A stretch of DNA of 33,974 nucleotides, from assembly GCA_017461315.1 (NCBI GenBank), contig JAFTYR010000057.1:1-33974 (forward strand), read 5' to 3'. Numbering within the stretch: position 1 is the stretch's first letter; the number at the start of each line of letters is the position of its first letter. A program made the position numbers and the translations under genes. Source of the DNA: Burkholderiaceae bacterium (GTDB taxonomy: Bacteria; Pseudomonadota; Gammaproteobacteria; Burkholderiales; Burkholderiaceae_F). Of this stretch, positions 18,065-27,149 are shown one piece after another. Under the pieces are notes generated by a model. The model made no database searches and was not told the DNA's origin. It saw only the letters and a list, made by a program, of their open reading frames with translations.

Positions 18065-18688
18065 ATGGCTCGTTATATCGGACCTAAATTAAAGCTCGCA
18101 CGTCGTGAAGGCGGCGATCTTAATCTCAAGAGCGCAGTTCGCTCTTTTGATGCTAAATGTAAGCATGAGTCCGCACCTGGACAACACGGTCGCACTTCTG
18201 GTGCCCGTCTTTCCGACTACGGTACTCAGCTTCGTGAAAAACAGAAAGTTAAGCGTATGTACGGTGTTTTGGAACGTCAATTCCGCTTGTACTTCGCTAA
18301 GGCTGCTAAGAAGCGTGGCAACACCGGTGAGCAGCTTTTAAATCTTCTTGAATGCCGTCTTGATAACGTTGTTTATCGTATGGGTTTCGGTTCTACACGT
18401 GCTGAAGCTCGTCAGCTTGTTAGCCATTGCGCTATCAGCGTTAACGGTAACAAGGTTAACATTCCTTCTTATCAGGTTAAGGCAGGTGATGTTATCGCTG
18501 TTCGTGAAAAGGCTAAGAAGCAAGTTCGTATTGCTGAAAGCCTCAAGCTTGCAGAATCAATTGGCTTGCCAGCTTGGGTGTCTGTAGACTCCAAGAAACT
18601 TGAAGGTACTTTCAAGAACGTTCCTGCTCGTGACGAAATTTGTCCGGATGTGAACGAATCTCTGATTGTTGAATTGTATTCTCGCTAA
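18065..18688 (+). CDS. rpsD: 30S ribosomal protein S4
   Basis: Primary 16S rRNA-binding protein, decoding-fidelity factor and alpha-operon repressor in E. coli. The 207 residues (E. coli 206) begin [16 protein letters not shown] and include the S4 RNA-binding domain (about 95-160, [20 protein letters not shown]) and the C-terminus [11 protein letters not shown]. The ribosome binding site is modest (AAGAGA). Confidence 0.98.
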   Translation: MARYIGPKLKLARREGGDLNLKSAVRSFDAKCKHESAPGQHGRTSGARLSDYGTQLREKQKVKRMYGVLERQFRLYFAKAAKKRGNTGEQLLNLLECRLDNVVYRMGFGSTRAEARQLVSHCAISVNGNKVNIPSYQVKAGDVIAVREKAKKQVRIAESLKLAESIGLPAWVSVDSKKLEGTFKNVPARDEICPDVNESLIVELYSR

Positions 18689-18702
18689 TTTGTATTAAAC
18701 TC

Positions 18703-18765
18703 CGACGATGTAGTGCGTCGTCGAAGTTAATTCATCAGAACGATCCTTCCTCGGGGCAGGATCGT
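18703..18765 (+). promoter_or_regulatory. Two hairpins between rpsD and rpoA
   Basis: CGACGA (18703-18708) pairs with TCGTCG (18718-18723), and ACGATCCT (18740-18747) pairs with AGGATCGT (18758-18765) around a 10-base loop, followed by CTCTTTGT. The second may be a leaky terminator or attenuator that sets the ratio of RNA polymerase alpha to ribosomal proteins. No convincing promoter was found in the 154-base gap. Confidence 0.5.
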
Positions 18766-18842
18766 CTCTTTGTATTTAGCCCCGTCATCCTAGCAGCCTT
18801 ATCGGTGTAACGAACTGAGGGTATTGTTAAAAAGGATAATCA

Positions 18843-19877
18843 ATGTCTGTTAATAATCTTTTAAAACCTCGCAGTGTTGAAGTTGAAACTGCAGAAGGTA
18901 ATCCTTATTCCGCAACAGTCACCATGGAACCGTTTGAAACGGGTTATGCACATACACTCGGAAATGCACTCCGTCGTGTTTTGTTGAGTTCTATGGTTGG
19001 ATATGCACCAACTGAAGCTCAGATCGCTGGTGTTGTTCATGAATATAGTCAGATTGATGGCGTTAAAGAGGACGTTGTTGACATTTTGTTAAATGTTAAG
19101 GGCGTTATTTTCAAGCTTGAAAATCGTGATGAAGTTACTGTTACTTTGCGTAAAGAAGGTTGTGGTGTCGTAAAGGCTTCTGACTTTGAGTTGCCTCATG
19201 ACGTAACCATTTTAAATCCTGAGCATGTGATCGCTAACCTTTCTGGTGGTAAGCTTGATATGCAAATCAAGATTGAGAAAGGTCGTGGATATCAACCAGG
19301 TGACATGCGTGCTTTGAAAGATGATTACAGCAAAGCCACATTAGGTCGCATCATTATGGATGCCTCTTTCTCTCCAGTTCTTCGTGTTGCTTATCGAGTT
19401 GAAAATGCTCGTGTAGAACAGAGAACCGACTTGGATAAGCTTATTATGACGATCGATACTAATGGATCAATTCTTCCTGAAGAAGCCGTTCGCCAGGCAG
19501 CTTATATTCTCCAAGATCAATTGTCTGTTTTCGGTGGCATTGCAACTGTTGGAACAGAGCCTATGGCTACTCAGCAAACTACTGCGCAGAATGGTGCTTA
19601 TCCTGCTCAGAACGCAGCTAAACAGCAACCAATGGTCGATCCAATCTTGCGTCGCCCAGTTGATGATCTTGAATTGACTGTTCGCTCTGCAAATTGCTTG
19701 AAAGCTGAGAACATTTACTACATCGGCGATCTTATCCAGAGAACCGAAAATGAATTGCTTAAGACTCCAAATTTAGGCCGCAAGTCTTTGAATGAAATCA
19801 AAGAAGTACTTGGTGCACATGGCTTGACTCTTGGTATGAAGCTCGAAAATTGGCCTCCTGCTGGTTTAGATAGCTAA
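18843..19877 (+). CDS. rpoA: DNA-directed RNA polymerase subunit alpha
   Basis: Assembly platform of RNA polymerase and contact point for UP elements and activators. The 344 residues comprise the N-terminal dimerisation domain (1 to about 230), a linker and the C-terminal DNA-binding domain (about 266-344) with [13 protein letters not shown], where R281 corresponds to R265 of E. coli. The protein is 15 residues longer than E. coli alpha, mostly through a Gln/Ala/Thr-rich linker (about 236-264). AAGGATAA precedes the ATG. Confidence 0.99.
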   Translation: MSVNNLLKPRSVEVETAEGNPYSATVTMEPFETGYAHTLGNALRRVLLSSMVGYAPTEAQIAGVVHEYSQIDGVKEDVVDILLNVKGVIFKLENRDEVTVTLRKEGCGVVKASDFELPHDVTILNPEHVIANLSGGKLDMQIKIEKGRGYQPGDMRALKDDYSKATLGRIIMDASFSPVLRVAYRVENARVEQRTDLDKLIMTIDTNGSILPEEAVRQAAYILQDQLSVFGGIATVGTEPMATQQTTAQNGAYPAQNAAKQQPMVDPILRRPVDDLELTVRSANCLKAENIYYIGDLIQRTENELLKTPNLGRKSLNEIKEVLGAHGLTLGMKLENWPPAGLDS

Positions 19878-19893
19878 TTATTTTATTTACTAT

Positions 19894-19922
19894 TTGTTTT
19901 ATCAGGGAAAAGTGAGTAAAAT
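19894..19922 (+). promoter_or_regulatory. Promoter for rplQ
   Basis: TTGTTT (19894-19899), a 17-bp spacer and TAAAAT (19917-19922) with GC-rich discriminator GCGCC; the start is expected near 19929. It lies 16 bases after the rpoA stop and gives rplQ an additional promoter with a leader of about 90 bases. Confidence 0.7.
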
Positions 19923-19934
19923 GCGCCTTTCCCT
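19904..19934 (+). repeat. Inverted repeat bracketing the rplQ promoter -10 box
   Basis: AGGGAAA (19904-19910) and TTTCCCT (19928-19934), 7 bp with a 17-base loop. The left arm is in the promoter spacer, the right arm covers the expected start. It is the weakest of three such arrangements, the others being at rplN and rpmJ. Confidence 0.5.
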
Positions 19935-20018
19935 TACCCGCCCGCTCCATTGTGGAGATAGAAGAGACGGGAGATGCCTAAAGGGCACCTTAACTAGAAA
20001 TTTCATAGGAACTTTAAA

Positions 20019-20414
20019 ATGCGTCATAATCACGGACTTCGTAAACTGAATCGTACTTCTGCTCATCGCTTGGCTATGCTTCGTAACATGATGAATTCTT
20101 TACTTCGTCACGAAGCTATCAAGACTACTTTGCCTAAGGCAAAAGAGTTGCGTCGTGTTGTAGAACCAATGATCACTTTGGCTAAGGAACCGACTGTTGC
20201 TAACAAGCGTTTAGCTTTCAATCGTTTGCGTGATCGCGAAATTGTTGTAAAACTCTTCAATGAAATCGGACCTATGTTCAAAGAACGTAACGGTGGTTAC
20301 ACACGCATTTTGAAGTGTGGCTATCGCGTTGGCGACAATGCTCCGATGGCTTTCGTTGAGTTGGTTCAGCATACTGAGCCTAAGGCTGAAGTTGAAGCAA
20401 CTAAAGAAGCTTAA
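20019..20414 (+). CDS. rplQ: 50S ribosomal protein L17
   Basis: Large-subunit protein near the tunnel exit. The 131 residues (E. coli 127) begin [20 protein letters not shown] and contain [14 protein letters not shown] and [28 protein letters not shown] sequence. AGGAA precedes the ATG. It closes the ribosomal block and is followed by a strong terminator. Confidence 0.98.
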   Translation: MRHNHGLRKLNRTSAHRLAMLRNMMNSLLRHEAIKTTLPKAKELRRVVEPMITLAKEPTVANKRLAFNRLRDREIVVKLFNEIGPMFKERNGGYTRILKCGYRVGDNAPMAFVELVQHTEPKAEVEATKEA

Positions 20415-20441
20415 TTTTAGCTAAACGACTGTAAAGTTATT

Positions 20442-20479
20442 AGAAAGCTCGTGCTGGAAAGTACGAGCTTTCTGTTTTT
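20442..20479 (+). terminator. Intrinsic terminator after rplQ
   Basis: AGAAAGCTCGTGCT (20442-20455) pairs with AGTACGAGCTTTCT (20460-20473), 14 bp with one G/T pair and a GGAA loop, followed by GTTTTT. It marks the end of the alpha operon. Confidence 0.93.
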
Positions 20480-20494
20480 GTAAAGAAGGATTGA

Positions 20495-20917
20495 ATGCAA
20501 GAAGATTCAACTGAAAGTATCCGATTAGATAAGTGGCTGTGGGCAGCTCGATTCTTTAAAACTCGTACACTCGCACAAGATAATATTGAATTAGGGCGTG
20601 TACGAATCGATAATCAAAGAGTTAAACCAAGTAAAGAAATTCGTTGTGGTGATGAAATTGAAGTTAATCGTGGCCAGGAACGCTTTATAGTAGTGGTCAA
20701 AAAAATTTCTTCAAAAAGAGGAAGTGCATCCATCGCTCAACAACTATATGAAGAAACTCAAGAAAGTTTGGAAATGCGTGAACGTATTCGTAATAATCTA
20801 CGGGCTGTGCCGATTGTTGATTATTATGCAAAAGGACGTCCAACCAAGAGAGATGGAAGAAAATTACGTGAATTTATGGCACAACACGCCGACTATGATC
20901 CTACTAAAGAGTTTTAG
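20495..20917 (+). CDS. hslR: Hsp15-family S4-domain RNA-binding protein
   Basis: Hsp15 binds free 50S subunits carrying stalled nascent chains after heat stress and helps recycle them. The 140 residues (E. coli 133) have the S4 domain at once (IRLDKWLWAARFFKTRTLAQ, 9-28, then RVKPSKEI) and the family continuation LYEETQESLEMRE, with a basic tail PTKRDGRKLREF. AAGGA precedes the ATG. It starts just after the rplQ terminator and probably shares its transcript with the exporter gene five bases downstream. No heat-shock promoter was recognised. Confidence 0.93.
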   Translation: MQEDSTESIRLDKWLWAARFFKTRTLAQDNIELGRVRIDNQRVKPSKEIRCGDEIEVNRGQERFIVVVKKISSKRGSASIAQQLYEETQESLEMRERIRNNLRAVPIVDYYAKGRPTKRDGRKLREFMAQHADYDPTKEF

Positions 20918-20922
20918 AAAGT

Positions 20923-21510
20923 ATGTTTAGCTGGTCTTCGTTTTTAATTTATGCGTTTGTAACTACTATAACACCTGGTCCAAACAATTTAATGTCGATG
21001 TCTTGCGGTAGTCAAAAAGGTTTTATTAAAGCACTACCGTTTAACGCAGGGATTTATTTGGGTTTTTGTTGTGTAATGCTTCTTTGTACGTTTTTCTGTA
21101 CGGCACTAACAAATTTACTTCCGGACATTATGCGTCCTTTGCTTTTTCTGAGCGCAAGCTACATGCTCTACCTAGCTTGGACGGTCTATCGCAGTTCACA
21201 TAGAGCCTCTTCAAAAGTATCTTTTGACTCTTTTAGTTTTGTTGCAGGAATCCTTTTGCAATTTGTTAATGGAAAAATTTGGGTTTACGGTATCGTTTCT
21301 ATGCAGTCTTTTATCCTGCCTCATTATTCAGAAAACATACCGTTATTGGTGATGTTTTCAATACTTCTAGCCACAATTGGAGCCTCTTGTAATCTCGTAT
21401 GGTCCGCTTTTGGAACGATTTTAAAAAGAATTTTCTCTAAGCATGCTCGTACTCTAAATACTATTTTTGCTCTTTCACTTGTTTATTGTGCGTTTTCTTT
21501 ATTTATTTAA
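20923..21510 (+). CDS. LysE/RhtB-family exporter
   Basis: Inner-membrane protein of the LysE superfamily, which exports amino acids or related small molecules; the substrate cannot be read from the sequence. The 195 residues form about six hydrophobic segments, with the family signature TPGPNN at 17-22 after the first segment. The ATG is five bases after the hslR stop and has no clear Shine-Dalgarno sequence, so translation is likely coupled to hslR. Codon use is more AT-rich than in the ribosomal block. Confidence 0.85.
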   Translation: MFSWSSFLIYAFVTTITPGPNNLMSMSCGSQKGFIKALPFNAGIYLGFCCVMLLCTFFCTALTNLLPDIMRPLLFLSASYMLYLAWTVYRSSHRASSKVSFDSFSFVAGILLQFVNGKIWVYGIVSMQSFILPHYSENIPLLVMFSILLATIGASCNLVWSAFGTILKRIFSKHARTLNTIFALSLVYCAFSLFI

Positions 21511-21665
21511 GCCTTAAAGAAAGAACAATATTTTTTTAATAAAAAATTTCATATTTAAATCCAAGTATTTGAAAATGCAAAATTTTGTAACTTTTTATAA
21601 AATTACTGAACGTGAATTAATTTGGGTGGGGTGTTAAATAAGTTATTTTTTGCTTCGGATAACTC

Positions 21666-21694
21666 TTGAGTAACTGATGACCATTTAGTACTAT
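21666..21694 (+). promoter_or_regulatory. Promoter for the PiT transporter gene
   Basis: TTGAGT (21666-21671), a 17-bp spacer and TACTAT (21689-21694); the start is expected near 21701, giving a leader of about 74 bases. The discriminator is AT-rich (TAGAG), unlike the ribosomal promoters of this window. Confidence 0.65.
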
Positions 21695-21701
21695 TAGAGA
21701 T

Positions 21702-21717
21702 GACATCAATTGATGTC
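21702..21717 (+). promoter_or_regulatory. Perfect 16-bp palindrome at the PiT transcription start
   Basis: GACATCAATTGATGTC is fully self-complementary and starts about at +1 of the predicted promoter. The position and the lack of a loop fit a dimeric repressor operator better than an RNA hairpin. It is not a Pho box (no TGTCA direct repeat at 11-bp spacing). Confidence 0.6.
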
Positions 21718-21774
21718 TAAATCGATCCAATAAATATTGAGTTCGATATTGTTATCTGTGTAACAAAAATAATT

Positions 21775-24015
21775 ATGGAATACTTTTATCTTCTTATTCT
21801 TGGATTCTTAATTCTGTTAGCGGCCTCCGATTTATTTGTGGGGGTTAGTAATGATGCGGTTAACTTCTTAGGAGGAGCACTCGGTTCTCGTATTGCTTCT
21901 TTTAGAACGATCATGATTGTCGGCAGTTTGGGAGTCTTGTTCGGTTCTACATTCTCAGGTGGCATGATGACCATCGCTCGTTCTGGTGTTTATAACCCAG
22001 AAATGTTCACCTTCGACAATTTGATGATTGTGTTTTTTGCGGTGGTGGTTACCGAAGTTTCTTTGTTAAATGTCTTCAATAAATTAGGACTTCCTACTTC
22101 TACTACGGTTTCGATCGTGTTCGCCCTTTTGGGTGGTGGTGTAAGTATGGCTTGTTTAGATATCTGGGCTTCTGGTGGCTCTCTTTTAGAACTAGCTCAG
22201 TATGTAAATACAACCAAGTGCACCATTCTGATTTTTGGCATTATTTGTTCTGTACCTATTGCATTTGTTGGCGGTACCGTTATTCAGTACTTCGTTCGTT
22301 TGATTTTTACATTTAATTATCAACGGATGTATCGTCTGTTTGGTGGGATCTTTGGCAGTCTCTGTATTTCAAGTATTGTCTATTTCTTGCTTTTCAAGGG
22401 AGCTAAGGGATCAGCACTGATTACGCCAGAAGTTCTTCAGTTCCTTAACGAATATACGACAGAGCTGATGCTCGCTGTTCTCGGCTGTACGTTTGTAGTG
22501 TTCCAATTTGCCATTCTTTTGTTCAATATGAACATTTTTAAGATTGTTATTTTGGCTGGTACATTCGCATTGGCATTCTCCTTTGCCGGTAACGACTTGG
22601 TGAACTTTATTGGTGTGCCGTTAGCTGCGTTAGACAGCTGGGACATTTATCGGGCCAGTGGTCAAGCACCAACCGATTTGATGATGACTGCATTGCATGA
22701 ACCAGTTCGTTCAAATCCGTATTACCTTTGGGTTGCGGGTGGCATTATGGTCTTGACGCTTTGGACTTCAAAGCAAGCTATGAATGTGGTTCGTACAACC
22801 ATCAATTTGAGTAGCTCGGATCGTGGTGATCATGAACAGTTTGGTTCTTCTTTACTTGGTCGCGTCGTGGTTCGACACTCTATCGCTTTGAACAACATTG
22901 TTCAAAAAATCATGCCAGAAAGCATGAAAAAGGTTTTAGACTCTCGGTTTGAACCGATTCCTGTCAAGAAGGGAGAGGTTCAGTTACCGTTCGATGCTGT
23001 TCGTGCTTCGATTAACTTGGTTGTTTCAAGTATTTTGATTGCTTCAGCTACCGCATTAACATTACCGTTATCAACCACGTATGTAACCTTTATGGTAGCC
23101 ATGGGATCCTCTTTTGCTGATGGTGCCTGGGACCGTGAGTCTGCTGTTTATCGTGTTTCTGGTGTGTTAACAGTGATCGGTGGTTGGTTTATCACCGCAT
23201 TAGTTGCTTTCATGACTTGCGGTTTGATCGTAACGTTGTGTTACTACGGTGGTTTAGTTGCCGTCTTGATTGTGATGGCTTTAACCGTTTATGCACTCAT
23301 TAAGGAAAACTTTTTCCCAAGTAAGTCTGAAGAAGATGAATTCCGTGAAGCTAGTACTGATCCTCAAGAGATTCGTAATCGCTTGAATACTTCAATCGTT
23401 GAGATTTATGGTCACTCTGTTGAACTCTTCCAAGAAAGTCTTGATAAGTTCTTTGCAGGTGATTTGAAGGGATTGAAGAGGGCGAAGATTCATGCTTTGG
23501 ATGCATATGATGAGGTCAAGAAGATCCGTCGAGATTATTACAATATGGCTCGACAAGAAGCCGGTGTAGATCAGGACGTTTGTCACTATTACTATCGTGC
23601 ACTGACGAATATGAAAGAAGCCAGTTTTGAACTTGAAAAGACGGCTCGTCTTATCCACGATCATGTGGCCAATAGTCATCGTATCTATAAGGGACAGCTT
23701 CAAGAAGATTTGTATTCCTTAGTTCCTATCTTAAGAAGCATTGAAGAGGTGTTGGTCGTTTATCAACAAAAGGACGTGTTAGATATTCAAGAGCTCGATC
23801 AACGTATGCGTTATGCTCATAAAGCTGTTGACCAAATGCAGGCTAATCTTTTTGCTAGAGTAGGTGAAGAGAAGATGTCTTTGCGTAGTACTGAGCTGTA
23901 CTTAAGTATTTTGCAACTGGTTCGTGATATTCTCAATCGTTACAACATTGTGTTCTTAATGCAAAGAGAATTGAATAAACAGTGTAAAAAGCGCGAACTC
24001 GAATCCAAAAAGTAA
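21775..24015 (+). CDS. PiT-family inorganic phosphate transporter with C-terminal PhoU-like domain
   Basis: Inner-membrane transporter of the PiT family (phosphate, usually as metal complex, driven by proton or sodium). The 746 residues hold the two inverted-repeat signatures GVSNDAVNFLGG (23-34) with PTSTT (107-111), and AFSFAGNDLVNF (267-278) with LPLSTTYV (430-437). Hydrophobic segments run to about residue 510. From about 525 to 746 a soluble, charged, all-helical region resembles PhoU/DUF47 proteins, which normally are separate. Classical Pit proteins of proteobacteria are near 500 residues; the long form is familiar from Bacteroidota. No Shine-Dalgarno sequence precedes the ATG. It is transcribed alone and ends at a terminator shared with hemB. 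Confidence 0.9.
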   Translation: MEYFYLLILGFLILLAASDLFVGVSNDAVNFLGGALGSRIASFRTIMIVGSLGVLFGSTFSGGMMTIARSGVYNPEMFTFDNLMIVFFAVVVTEVSLLNVFNKLGLPTSTTVSIVFALLGGGVSMACLDIWASGGSLLELAQYVNTTKCTILIFGIICSVPIAFVGGTVIQYFVRLIFTFNYQRMYRLFGGIFGSLCISSIVYFLLFKGAKGSALITPEVLQFLNEYTTELMLAVLGCTFVVFQFAILLFNMNIFKIVILAGTFALAFSFAGNDLVNFIGVPLAALDSWDIYRASGQAPTDLMMTALHEPVRSNPYYLWVAGGIMVLTLWTSKQAMNVVRTTINLSSSDRGDHEQFGSSLLGRVVVRHSIALNNIVQKIMPESMKKVLDSRFEPIPVKKGEVQLPFDAVRASINLVVSSILIASATALTLPLSTTYVTFMVAMGSSFADGAWDRESAVYRVSGVLTVIGGWFITALVAFMTCGLIVTLCYYGGLVAVLIVMALTVYALIKENFFPSKSEEDEFREASTDPQEIRNRLNTSIVEIYGHSVELFQESLDKFFAGDLKGLKRAKIHALDAYDEVKKIRRDYYNMARQEAGVDQDVCHYYYRALTNMKEASFELEKTARLIHDHVANSHRIYKGQLQEDLYSLVPILRSIEEVLVVYQQKDVLDIQELDQRMRYAHKAVDQMQANLFARVGEEKMSLRSTELYLSILQLVRDILNRYNIVFLMQRELNKQCKKRELESKK

Positions 24016-24048
24016 CGATTGTCCCAGATAAAGGGATGACTTAGAAAG

Positions 24049-24077
24049 CAAAAAAGCTCCAATTTGGAGCTTTTTTG
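24049..24077. terminator. Bidirectional terminator between the PiT gene and hemB
   Basis: CAAAAAAGCTCC (24049-24060) pairs with GGAGCTTTTTTG (24066-24077) over 12 bp with a 5-base loop. T runs follow or end the stem on both strands, and the two genes converge here, so it serves both. Confidence 0.92.
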
Positions 24078-24109
24078 TTTTTTCAATACTAACCTAGCTA
24101 TTGAAAAAA

Positions 24110-25779
<1,670 letters not shown>

Positions 25780-25836
25780 GGAGGCCTCTTTTAAGTGTCG
25801 TCAGATGGCGGAAAAATAAATTCAACCGCTATAAAT

Positions 25837-25855
25837 AAAAACCGCCTAGTGGCGG
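25837..25855 (-). terminator. Intrinsic terminator downstream of guaC
   Basis: On the minus strand CCGCC-ACTA-GGCGG (25855-25842) is followed by TTTTTATTT. The stem is short (5 bp) but all GC. It lies about 150 bases after the guaC stop, leaving a long structured 3' region. Confidence 0.8.
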
Positions 25856-26000
25856 ATCGTGGTATCGCCATCGGAAGTTATACTAGAGTTTTAACTGAAA
25901 ATTGAACTCTAGTCATCAAGCGATGACGATAAAATCGCCGTAATTTTAATCCCTTTAAGAAAAAAATGCTGATCGACAGGGATTCCGTTTGTCTCCTTTG
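25842..26000 (-). other. Structured 3' UTR of guaC, candidate small RNA
   Basis: Minus-strand RNA from the guaC stop to its terminator has no ORF but several hairpins in series: AATCCC/GGGATT, CGAT/ATCG next to TCATC/GATGA, a 9-bp ACTAGAGTT/AACTCTAGT (25905-25913 with 25882-25890), then the terminator stem with a T run. This layout is typical of 3'-UTR-derived small RNAs, but nothing here proves a stable transcript. Confidence 0.3.
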
Positions 26001-27041
26001 TTATGAACGACCAAATATTTCGTTAAGTTGTTGTGTGACGCGAACAAATGTAGTGCGTTTTGTTAATTCTCGAAGTTGTTTTGCTCCAACATAAGTACAT
26101 GCAGAACGCATACCCCCAAGAATATCTTGAACAGTATTAGATACTGGACCTCTGTCTGGAATGTATACCGTTTTACCTTCCGCGGCTCGGTAAGTAGCAA
26201 CACCTCCGGAATATTTATCCATAGCTGTTTTACTGCTCATACCGTAAAAACTTCGTAGCTTTATACCATCTTTAACGACAACTTCTCCACCACATTCCTC
26301 ATGTCCTGCAAACATACCACCTAACATTACAAAATCAGCACCGGCACCAAAGGCTTTTGCTACATCCCCGGGGCGAGTACAGCCTCCATCAGCACAGATA
26401 TGTCCTCCCAGACCGTGCGCAGCGTCAGCACATTCGATAATGGCAGAAAGTTGTGGATAACCCACGCCAGTCATTTTGCGAGTTGTACAAACAGAACCAG
26501 GACCAATACCAACTTTAACAATATCAGCGCCCGCAAGTATCAATTCTTCTGTCATATCTCCCGTAACGACGTTGCCAGCCATGATGACTAGATCGGGATA
26601 ATAAGAACGAATCTTTTTAACAAACTCAACAAAACTTTCGGTATATCCATTGGCTACGTCAATACATAAATAACGTACTGCTTCAGGAGCTATCGTCATA
26701 ACTTTCTGAAACTTTTGAAAATCTGACTTACCAATACCGAGAGAATAAAATGCGGAACTTTTGTTTTTTAATGCAGAAAAAAAATATACATAGTCATCTG
26801 CATCATAGTGTTTGTGAAGTGCTACAGATAAATGATGTTGTTCTAAAGCTTGAGCCATTTCAAAAGTACCCGTTGTATCCATATTAGCTGCGATCACCGG
26901 GATACCTTCGTAACTTACTTGGCTATTGCGAAATTTAAATGAACGCAGAAGATCAACTTTAGAACGACTAGATAGAGTTGAGCGCTTTGGTCGAATAAGT
27001 ACATCCTTAAAGTCGAGTTTAATTTCATTTTCGATGTACAT
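26001..27041 (-). CDS. guaC: GMP reductase
   Basis: NADPH-dependent deamination of GMP to IMP, a purine-salvage step balancing guanine and adenine nucleotides. From the ATG at 27041 the protein has 346 residues (E. coli 347) and starts [21 protein letters not shown] like the family; AAGGTG lies seven bases upstream. A further 23 in-frame codons to 27110 overlap a hairpin and have no homology, so they are left out. Catalytic C185 lies in [11 protein letters not shown], and the ICADGGC and phosphate-binding GGMFAGHEE motifs are present. A 17-bp hairpin stands between lysA and this gene. Confidence 0.95.
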   Translation of the reverse strand: MYIENEIKLDFKDVLIRPKRSTLSSRSKVDLLRSFKFRNSQVSYEGIPVIAANMDTTGTFEMAQALEQHHLSVALHKHYDADDYVYFFSALKNKSSAFYSLGIGKSDFQKFQKVMTIAPEAVRYLCIDVANGYTESFVEFVKKIRSYYPDLVIMAGNVVTGDMTEELILAGADIVKVGIGPGSVCTTRKMTGVGYPQLSAIIECADAAHGLGGHICADGGCTRPGDVAKAFGAGADFVMLGGMFAGHEECGGEVVVKDGIKLRSFYGMSSKTAMDKYSGGVATYRAAEGKTVYIPDRGPVSNTVQDILGGMRSACTYVGAKQLRELTKRTTFVRVTQQLNEIFGRS

Positions 27042-27083
27042 AGTTATCACCTTAATAGAGAAGTTGGGCACAAAACGCATCAA

Positions 27084-27125
27084 TTGTGACATGAATTTAT
27101 TCGGATTCATAAATTCACATCACAA
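27084..27125 (-). promoter_or_regulatory. 17-bp hairpin between lysA and guaC
   Basis: The arms 27125-27109 and 27100-27084 (minus strand TTGTGATGTGAATTTAT and ATAAATTCATGTCACAA) pair at all 17 positions in minus-strand RNA if two G/U pairs are allowed; the loop is 8 bases. In plus-strand RNA the same two positions would be A/C mismatches. No T run follows, so it is not a standard terminator; it may stabilise the lysA 3' end or control guaC. Confidence 0.65.
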
Positions 27126-27149
27126 TATAAAAGAGGCGGAGTCTTTCTT

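Larger units (their letters stand above)
21511..21774 (+). other. AT-rich intergenic region before the PiT gene
   Basis: This 264-base gap has no plausible ORF. Its first half is very AT-rich, with no clear terminator for the exporter gene (a T7 run at about 21530 has no GC stem). The second half carries the promoter and palindrome listed separately. Confidence 0.6.

Noticed and set aside
21511..21774. Pho box before the PiT gene
   Set aside because: Several TGAC and GATG words occur, but no two TGTCA-like repeats at 11-bp spacing as seen before phoB.
27042..27110. N-terminal extension of guaC from the ATG at 27110
   Set aside because: The 23 extra residues match nothing in GMP reductases, the hairpin region would be coding, and the ATG at 27041 has AAGGTG in front.
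27084..27125. CRP-like half sites TTGTGA and TCACAA between lysA and guaC
   Set aside because: The half sites are at the ends of 17-base arms with an 8-base loop, far more than the 6-base spacing a CRP dimer needs.
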